A DNA stretch of 64,000 bases, from the NCBI GenBank assembly GCA_003254925.1, contig QANZ01049841.1, positions 40,578 to 104,577 of the forward strand, written 5' to 3'. Within the stretch, counting starts at the first letter, position 1, and every line of letters starts with the position of its first letter. The stretch is from Chamaecrista fasciculata (taxonomy: Eukaryota; Streptophyta; Magnoliopsida; Fabales; Fabaceae). Of this stretch, positions 56,750 through 64,000 are shown piece by piece. The notes under the pieces are model-generated. The model saw only the letters and a list, made by a program, of their open reading frames with translations. It was not told the DNA's origin and made no database searches. A program made the position numbers and the translations under genes.

Positions 56750-56936
56750 TACTACAAGAAAACAAGCTATTTGTGACGGAACAATCTGTCACAAAATCTG
56801 GAAATTCCGTCACAAATCAAGTTTGCAACGGAATTTGTGATGGAAAACTTCCGTCACATCGCTAAATTAATTTGTAACGGACTTACAGTCCGTCACAAAT
56901 TGTGATGGATTTGTTACAGACAACAACAGTCGCTAG
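56750..56936. mobile_element. CACTA transposon end
   Basis: TACTACAAGAAAACAAGC is one base from the CACTACAAGAAAA terminus of many plant CACTA elements. It is followed by six copies of TTGTGACGGA or TCCGTCACAA in both orientations, the usual sub-terminal transposase-binding repeats. The rest is cut off by the LINE inserted at 56937. The matching other end is not in view. Confidence 0.75.
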
Positions 56937-58738
56937 TTTTTTTTTTTTTTGATAAAGTAGGAAATGCATTAATAAGATAGAGTCATACAAAACAGAAGCA
57001 AATTAAGAAACAAAAGTATTACTAGTCCTAGGATAAGCATTAGACATAGTCATGGGGACAGTACAAAGAAACTAAAGAGGGCATTGAATTAAAAATAGTG
57101 TGGGGTGATGTTGTAACACAACCCCAGTTTGCCAACAGATCAGCAGGTTTGTTTGCTTCACGGAAGATGTGGGAGATCTTCATTTCTTAGAACAAATGCA
57201 GGGAGTATTTGCAATTTTTTAAGAGAGAAAATAAACGATGATGTGAGGAGATATGATTATTTAAAATGATATCAACTGTTGATTTCGAATCTGATTCGAT
57301 AAGAATATGTGAGATATTAAGATTTTTAACAAGTTGTAAGCCATAGAGGATTCTCCAAAGTTCTGGTTTGAGAATATCTCCAGTTCCTATAAAAGATCAG
57401 AGGAGAAGCCAGAGCCAAGTACCATTATGGTCTCTTATGAGACCTCCTACACCAAGAGAATTATCCTTTGCAGACCCATCACAATTAAATTTGAAAAAAG
57501 GGGGAGTTGGTTTAGTCCAATGATTTGAAAAAAAAGTATGGGTGAAAGAAGAAGGAGATGGGGAAGTAAGAAAGAAAAATTCAGTGGTTTTCGCAAGGGT
57601 ATGGTGGAGGATAAGTCTAGTGTTGATATTTTTATTATTGAAGATGAGGTCATTTCGGGCTATCTAAATATTTCTAAGAACTCTGGGAAAGAAAGAGGCC
57701 CAAGGGATATTAAATTTCAATATTTTTTTATGGTTACAATGGTATTTTAGCCAAAGGGGGAAAGGAAGATGAGCTTGGATATTAAAAGATTGGAAGTTAT
57801 GCCAGATATGGGTGATTTTGGGGCAAAATTTGAAGAGATGATCAAGGTTTTCTACTGCATTTTGACAAAAAATACAGTTTGGGGTGGGGCTGCTCTTTTT
57901 ATTAAAAAAAAAAGGTTAGCATTTGTTGGAAAGGAATTTTTAAGGAGACGCCAAATGAAAAGAGAAACAATGGGGGGGGGGGGGGGGGGGNGGGGTTGTT
58001 TCCAGTCCAATTAAGGTCATCCTTAGGAAGATTATAAAAGAGACTGTGATAAGCAGATTTTGTAGAAAAAAATACCATTTCTTGTGAGGGACCAAGACAG
58101 AGTGTTGAGAAGGGATAGTTGAAGGTCAAAGGAAGTGCTTTGTATCAGATTTTTGATGACAGGAGGAAGGCAGAAGTTAATATTTGAGAGGTTAAAGTTA
58201 CCTTGACGGTCTAGAAGAGAGGAGAGATTAATGTTTTCATCATTTTGAAGAAGAGGGCTATGCAGAAGTTTTCTAAGAGGACCACAAGTAAGCCAAGGAT
58301 CATGCCAGAAATTGATAAAGCTACCATTGCCTATATTCCAAAGGATGTTGTTACGAAAAATATGGTTGTCTTTGTCTAAACTTCTTCTAATAAAAGATTT
58401 AGAGTAAGTCTTTTTATTTAAGTCTTCCTCATATTTAGTCCTAAGAACAATGGAATAAAGATTGTTATTTTTAGTCCCGATATTCCAATTAATCTTTGCC
58501 ATGAAGGCAGCATTAATATGCTTAGATTTCTTAATTCCTAGACCTCCATAATCTTTAGGTTTAGTAATAGAGTCCCATTTAATATGATGCAGTTTTTTAG
58601 TGTCATTATTATGACCCCAAAGGAAGTTTCTATTAAGAGTATCAATTTTTTGTTGAATGGTAGAGAGGATAGAGAAGGATTGCATAGTTAATCCTTGATG
58701 ATTAATGTTTTAAGATGCTCAAAAATTGTTGTCTTATG
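56937..58738 (-). pseudogene. L1 LINE 3' part, minus strand, decayed
   Basis: Poly(A) tail at 56937-56950 (Ts on the plus strand). Reading leftward from 58738: an RT thumb remnant (KTTIFEHL) with a small deletion, then MQSFSILSTIQQKIDTL and NFLWGHNN with GGLGIKKSKHINAAFMAKI (58685-58480), zf-RVT (CIFCQNAVENLDHLFKFCP) near 57850, and RNase H (LKPELWRILYGLQL, ESDSK, EANKPADLLANWG) near 57380-57100. Several frameshifts and stops; a G homopolymer with an n (57972-57995) interrupts one frame. Same family as the plus-strand LINE at 51603. Confidence 0.85.
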
Positions 58739-59280
58739 CAGTGTTGTAAAAACCGGACCGAACGGTCCGACCGGTTGAACCGCCAACCAACCACTAGAAT
58801 TAGTTGGTTTAACCTGAAAAGTGAAAACCAAATTAGCAGTTAGATCGGATTTAACCGACGGTCCAACCACCCACAACTTTTTTTTATATATAATTTTACA
58901 TTTTAACTTTGAAATAAAAAAAATAATGAAATCAAATCTATATCTCACTTAATTTATTTTATTTTATAAAAATTTTGTTTGATTTGCATAAAATTTATTG
59001 CATTTAAAAACCTATCTAGCTATATATGTGTTATGTTGTCTTTATTTTATGTCTTTGTATTATTCTTGTAACGTACTTTATTTCAGTTTAACGAAAAAAA
59101 TTAAAAATGCTGAATTATTAACTTTAATTGTGTGTATATGATGATTATATTTTACATATAATAAAAGTAATTAATATTTATTATTTATTGCATCATCAGG
59201 TTCGACTGATTGTTCAACTAATTAAACCGATCAAATCGTAAACCAAACATTTGTCTGATTGAACAGTTCGGTTCTGACCT
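58739..59280. mobile_element. hAT-type MITE, 'ccggtccgaccggttc' family, truncated
   Basis: Begins CAGTGTTGTAAAAACCGG and shares its body with the copy at 60848 (GTTGGTTTAACC, TTAACCGACGGTCC). The right end is lost at the GACACG repeat and gap. Confidence 0.7.
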
Positions 59281-59283
59281 AAG

Positions 59284-59346
59284 AAGCACGGACACGCCTG
59301 TTTGATGGCGTGTCCATGTGTCCGACACGTGTCGGACACGGACGCG
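59284..59346. repeat. GACACG-rich repeat, copy 3
   Basis: GAAGCACGGACACGCCTG, then TGTCCGACACGTGTCGGACA, cut by the gap. Contains a palindromic ACACGTGT core. Confidence 0.7.
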
Positions 59347-59928
59347 NNNNNNNNNNNNNNNNNNNNNNNNNNNNNNNNNNNNNNNNNNNNNNNNNNNNNN
59401 NNNNNNNNNNNNNNNNNNNNNNNNNNNNNNNNNNNNNNNNNNNNNNNNNNNNNNNNNNNNNNNNNNNNNNNNNNNNNNNNNNNNNNNNNNNNNNNNNNNN
59501 NNNNNNNNNNNNNNNNNNNNNNNNNNNNNNNNNNNNNNNNNNNNNNNNNNNNNNNNNNNNNNNNNNNNNNNNNNNNNNNNNNNNNNNNNNNNNNNNNNNN
59601 NNNNNNNNNNNNNNNNNNNNNNNNNNNNNNNNNNNNNNNNNNNNNNNNNNNNNNNNNNNNNNNNNNNNNNNNNNNNNNNNNNNNNNNNNNNNNNNNNNNN
59701 NNNNNNNNNNNNNNNNNNNNNNNNNNNNNNNNNNNNNNNNNNNNNNNNNNNNNNNNNNNNNNNNNNNNNNNNNNNNNNNNNNNNNNNNNNNNNNNNNNNN
59801 NNNNNNNNNNNNNNNNNNNNNNNNNNNNNNNNNNNNNNNNNNNNNNNNNNNNNNNNNNNNNNNNNNNNNNNNNNNNNNNNNNNNNNNNNNNNNNNNNNNN
59901 NNNNNNNNNNNNNNNNNNNNNNNNNNNN
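59347..59928. other. Assembly gap, 582 Ns
   Basis: All n. ORFs drawn across it are meaningless. Confidence 1.
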
Positions 59929-59939
59929 AAAAAAAAAAA

Positions 59940-60339
59940 GGCCAAAGTGCAAATTTGGTCTCATATCTTTTGCTCAGTTTCCAATTTGGTCCTGTATCTT
60001 TTTTTCTTGTAGTTTTGGTCCTATATCTTTACAAAAGGTCCCAATTTTGGTTCATATCTTTTAGCCAAGTTGTAGAATTAGTTCGGTATTTGCAAAAGGA
60101 TCAACTAATATGGTTGATCCTTTTGCAAAAATATGAGACCACATCTAAACCTGACCCAAAGATATAGTACCAATTTTGCAATCAATCTAAAGATATGATA
60201 CCAAATTTGAAAAAAAAAAGATATTAGACTAAATTGGGACCTGACCTAAAGATATTGGACCAAAAAAGCAAAAAAAAAAAGATATTGGACCAAATTGGAA
60301 ATTGAGCAAAAGATATGGTACCAAATTTGCACTTTAGCC
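59940..60339. mobile_element. MULE-type MITE, 'atatctttgctca' subfamily, 400 bp
   Basis: Ends GGCCAAAGTGCAAATTTGG and CCAAATTTGCACTTTAGCC are near-perfect inverted repeats, with arms of 'ttggtcctatatcttt' phrases and a central GTTGATCCTTTTGCAAA palindrome. The left flank is poly(A) next to the gap, so the target duplication cannot be checked. Confidence 0.75.
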
Positions 60340-60839
60340 ATAAAACAATTATGAACATTAGGGTTTTGCTATTTTAATGTTTCAAATCTGAACTATTGCA
60401 TGATTATTTTGAGCAATCTGTTTAGGATTTTTTGTTAAATGCAACTAGATAAGTATTTAACATGTATTAATTTCTGGAAATCACATGAAAATATTGCTAA
60501 AAAACGCAAAATACCAAAACTGAGTTTTAGGGTTCATATCGCGATTTTTTTTATCCTTCGATTCACCATTGTTTCATGTTTTTTTTGTTCGAAATCTACA
60601 TAGGGGTTTTGTTTATCGTATCTTCTCCAACAACCCGTCTGGCGTATGATATATTGGAAGAATATAATGTACCGAGGATTAATATTTCTAAATATCAGAT
60701 AAAAATTTATGATATTAAATCTATTTAATAGTAAATTAATTTAATTAGTTGAGATAATGATGATAGTTAGTTATAGATCTATCTATGATCTCAAGGGTTT
60801 GTTTTCATGGAACATCTTTGAGAATTTAATTAGGTGATG
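60340..60839. other. Intergenic, no gene seen
   Basis: AT-rich spacer with short frames only. Confidence 0.6.
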
Positions 60840-60847
60840 GTATCAAC

Positions 60848-61437
60848 CAGTGTTGTTAAAACTGGATTGGACTGGACGGTCCGACCAGTTCAACCGTTAA
60901 CCAACCATTAAAACAAGTTGGTTCAACCTAAAAATCAAATTAGCAGTTAGACCGGATTTAACTGGCCAGAATCGTTGAATCGACGGTCCAATTACTGAAC
61001 CGGTGGTCCAACCGCCCATCAAATTTTTTTACTCTTTTTTATAATTTCACATTTTAACTTTTAAATAAATAATTTATGAAATCAGATCTAAATCTCACTT
61101 AATTTATTTTATTTTATAAAAAAAAATTTAATTTGCATAAAATTTATTATATTTAAAAATCTATCTAGNAGCTATATATATATGCTGGGAAGCATGGACA
61201 CTTCATTTTGAAGGCGTGTCGCCGTGTCAGACACGTGTCAGTGTCCGACACTCATATGACACCGACACGACACATATCCATAAATTTTAGAATATAAATC
61301 AATTTTTTGTAACTTTAANTTAATATTTATTATTTATTCATTATCTGGTTCAACCGATGGTTTAATCGGTTAAACTAATTAAACTATAAATCAAACACTT
61401 GTTTGAGTCATTGAATGATTTAGTCGTGACAACACTG
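60848..61437. mobile_element. hAT-type MITE, 590 bp, 8-bp target duplication
   Basis: Inverted ends CAGTGTTG and CAACACTG. Flanks GTATCAAC (60840-60847) and ATATCAAC (61438-61445) agree at 7 of 8 bases. Body rich in GGTCCGACC/GGTTCAACC motifs. A GACACG repeat is nested at 61189-61290, with single n positions at 61169 and 61319 on both sides. Confidence 0.8.
61189..61290. repeat. GACACG-rich repeat, copy 4, nested in a hAT MITE
   Basis: GAAGCATGGACACTTCATTT, then CGTGTCAGACACGTGTCAGTG and GACACCGACACGACAC. The paralogous MITE lacks it at this position (near 59030-59160). The n on each side means its true length is unknown. Confidence 0.7.
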
Positions 61438-61445
61438 ATATCAAC

Positions 61446-61956
61446 CACTGGAGCTAGGTTTGGGCTTTCTTGTTTATTATTTATGGTTTTGGAGAAATCA
61501 AGTGTTGTATAATGATCATTTTGTCACACCATTGAGGTAATGGATAAGCTCAGTAACTTCAAGATTCGCTTTGTTAGAAGGAAAGCCAATGTGTGTGCTG
61601 ATATCCTTGCCAAGATGCTCATCTAATTAGTAGGTTAGTTAAATAATTTTGAAATTTAATTATTAGTATGTTATCTTTAGAATACCCTTCTAAGTCATTA
61701 TCTTATACGTCATTCATTTTTCCTTTAGATGCTCATCTTGTCAATTAAAAGAAAAAACATGAAGTAAAAACTAAACCCTATTCCAAATTTATTATTTGTT
61801 TTTTAGTAAATTCCAAATTTTATTTTATTTTAGGAAATAATACAAAGAGATATATTGTTAAAGTAATTTAGTTTTGGATAAAATGCAAGAAATTTCCTTG
61901 AACTTTGGAGTATGTGTAAATAAAGCCGTCAACTTTAGAATATGTGTAAGTGACTC
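61446..61956. other. Intergenic, no gene seen
   Basis: AT-rich. A stretch near 61540-61630 resembles the plant L1 RNase H tail (RKANVCADILAKM in one frame), too short to annotate. 61870-61956 and 62614-62660 look like one worn MULE arm split by the next element. Confidence 0.5.
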
Positions 61957-62613
61957 TAGGGCTGAGCAACAGTCGGGTTCGAGTGGGTTGATCGAATGGG
62001 ATACTAAGGAGCGGGTTGATTTTTTGCAACCAGAACCCGACCGCTAACCCATACAATCCGATAGTATCGGGTTGCGGTCGGGTTCAGACGAGTTGAGTCG
62101 GGTTAAAATTTAATTTTAAAAAATAATAAAATTTAGTTGATAAAAATGTATAAGTATTTATTCAACATAATATATATTGTATAATTTTTATTCAATTACT
62201 TTATAATGTACAACTCATCATATATTGATCTTTTTAATTAATTTAGACTAAATATATTATTATATAAATGATTTTTTCACTAAAAATTTGATATTAATTG
62301 TAATTAAATTAAATATCATTTTACTTTAACTTTATAAATAATACAAATATTTAGATAAACAAAGGATACATATTTTTATTATTTTATAATAAGAAAATTT
62401 TTATTTATTTATAGAGTTTAATATTAAAAAAAAAATTAAAAAAAATGAAAATTCGATCGGGTTCGGCTTGGGTCAGGTTAACCCGCTCAACCCGACCAAA
62501 AGAATTTTCACTAAAATGGCCATCCGAAACAATCTGTATAGGAAACTCGACCTGAACGAACCGATCAAAAGTGTCGGGTTCGGTCGGGTTAGACCCGATT
62601 TTGCACACCCCTG
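61957..62613. mobile_element. hAT-like MITE, 'gggttcggtcggg' family
   Basis: Ends TAGGGCTGAGCAACAGTCGGG and CCCGATTTTGCACACCCCTG are inverted with mismatches. Both sub-termini are rich in CGGGTTCGG/CCCGACC, and the centre is AT-rich. Only ACTC is directly repeated at the edges, so the target length is unresolved. Confidence 0.6.
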
Positions 62614-64000
62614 ACTCCCTTTTGTTAATTTTTTGTTAAAAATTTAACAAAAAAGCTAAGTCAACATATTTTATTTTTTCCAGACATCTCTACTAAAAAG
62701 CCATGTCATCCTAATATTCCAAATCAGATTAAATAATTAAAAATTTCATATTCTACACTCCAATTAAACCTAAAGGGACGGCGCACTGTTTGGCTTCCAT
62801 TGTCATGCTCCCTCCGTGAAGCAGTGTATCTCAACCACTGAAAGAGTAAAAAGTGTGTGGATAATGTGATTCTTTCCTTCTTCGACTATTCTTCTTCTTC
62901 TTCTTCTTAATCAGATCAGTTCACTGTTGGTGTTGATCGAAAATGCATTCCAGTCCCTTGCTTCTCGAGGATCCTACATTAAGGATTTGTTTGGTTAATG
63001 TGATCTTTTTATTGGTTTGTTTTTAAAGTAGTGAGTACTGTATTCTGGCCCTACATTAAGGATTTTTTGGATACTATGAAAGGGGGGGTGGGGAAGAAAT
63101 TGGATGGGGAGGGAAGGGAAGGGGAGGGGAGATTAATCTCCCCTTACTCTCCCCTTTGTTGGGAATCAACTCCTTGCAAACGCACGGGTTTTTTCCTGAC
63201 AATTTATATAATTGAGAATCTTCATTACATCATCCTGGAGAATTGACCTTGCATACAAAAAATTATAATTTCAGATATGTGATTTAGTACCAACAATCTA
63301 TAACATACATACTACAGAAGTATTAGATAGTTTAATATCATTACAGTCCAAAATATTCAATTTGGTAGAATATTGGTGATTAAACTATGGTTACAACCAA
63401 ACTACATAAATAAATTTCTTGTACAAAACAGTGTTCATATACATTCAACTCAGCCAAAAAAAAAATACTTCATATATTCGACAACTTAGACTAAATTTAC
63501 ACACGTAGAGTATGTACACAGGTTATCTCAAGAATTGTGTGCCATAATATGATTCATTCTCAACCATCACTTTTCAGTTTTGAATTTTACTCCAAGTTTT
63601 ATCACATGTTCATTTTCAACCATCAAAATCAATAGAAAATTAGTATGCTGCATGCACTGATTTGGAAAAAAAATGTGAAATGCAATATTTTCCATTGGAA
63701 AGAAGGATTACGACATGTCATAATATGATCAATCCCTACATGATTGACTGACTGTATACCCCCACCCAAAAAAAAAAAGGCATATGCTTACATTCATTAT
63801 CACTAATAATTAAAAAAATGAAAGAAAGAAACAGGAAAAATAAAAGAAAGTAAGCTCACTTCTGGCATCCACTTCATTATTTTGGGCTTCAAATGAATCT
63901 ATGGGAGACCAATGCTTGAGAAGAAGACATTCAATATATCTCTAATACTGACTATTAGTTAAAGATAGCAAGAGTTAGTGTAAGAAAATATGTTAAGAGA
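62614..64000. other. Intergenic, no gene seen
   Basis: AT-rich. CCTACATTAAGGATTT occurs at about 62974 and 63051 as a direct repeat. A purine-rich GGGGAGGGGA tract pairs with TCTCCCC around 63110-63155. The last kilobase has no recognisable ORF or repeat. Confidence 0.55.

Noticed and set aside
59214..60167. Long ORFs on both strands around 59.3-60.1 kb
   Set aside because: Same artefact: 582 Ns. Only repeat sequence is visible on either side.
1..64000. CRISPR arrays, bacterial operons, phage genes
   Set aside because: Repeat units here are transposon arms or microsatellites without regular spacers, and all recognisable genes are plant nuclear or plant transposon types.

Overview
This window looks like AT-rich, repeat-dominated nuclear DNA of a dicot-like plant. 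The reasons are a plant-type autoinhibited Ca2+-ATPase gene, Athila-type Gypsy retrotransposons with the tRNA-Asp-like primer site, L1 LINE remnants with an RNase H tail, a CACTA transposase remnant, many MULE and hAT miniature elements, a tRNA-derived SINE, and a decayed caulimovirid-like (pararetrovirus) insertion. The species cannot be named from sequence alone. There are no rRNA genes, canonical tRNA genes, bacterial operons or CRISPR arrays.

Layout. 1-9.4 kb: intergenic DNA with MULE-type inverted-repeat elements, one hAT-type MITE and a SINE. 9.4-10.9 kb: a 1.5-kb MULE with 9-bp target duplication carrying a decayed GRF zinc-finger gene. 11.1-12.9 kb: pararetrovirus remnant (tRNA-Met primer site plus movement-protein-like ORF with several breaks). 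12.9-19.7 kb: Athila element B (5' LTR, primer site, gag, protease, env-position ORF; reverse transcriptase and integrase missing), itself hit by a MULE and other insertions. 20.4-21.9 kb: CACTA (TNP2-type) transposase pseudogene. 21.9-26.2 kb: a non-coding LTR-type element (D) with nested insertions. 26.2-34.4 kb: a family of about 1-kb repeats in both orientations, including a roughly 980-bp palindrome, plus a truncated Ca2+-ATPase 3' end. 34.4-38.7 kb: Athila element A (LTR, primer site, gag with three stops), then a second copy of LTR B. 38.7-42.4 kb: LTR-C fragments and a duplicate of the 26-28 kb region. 44.3-48.3 kb: the one convincing host gene, an intronless plasma-membrane-type Ca2+-ATPase (ACA12/ACA13-like) whose N-terminus lies in a 540-bp assembly gap. 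49.8-50.5 kb: an inverted, highly decayed ACA-like relic. 51.3-58.7 kb: LINE remnants on both strands, a 2.2-kb solo-LTR-like element and a CACTA end. 58.7-62.6 kb: hAT-type MITEs, a GACACG-rich repeat, a second assembly gap and a MULE. 62.6-64 kb: no recognisable gene.

The functional content is probably a single gene, the Ca2+ pump, embedded in a deeply nested transposon landscape. The points most worth following are: three ACA-related pieces in 22 kb; the MULE carrying a GRF gene and the MULE carrying a GC-rich gene-like insert; a virus/LTR junction present at two loci; an env-position Athila ORF with its own TATA box and a predicted 5'UTR intron; and LTR-C insertions whose bodies are collapsed to a single n in the assembly.
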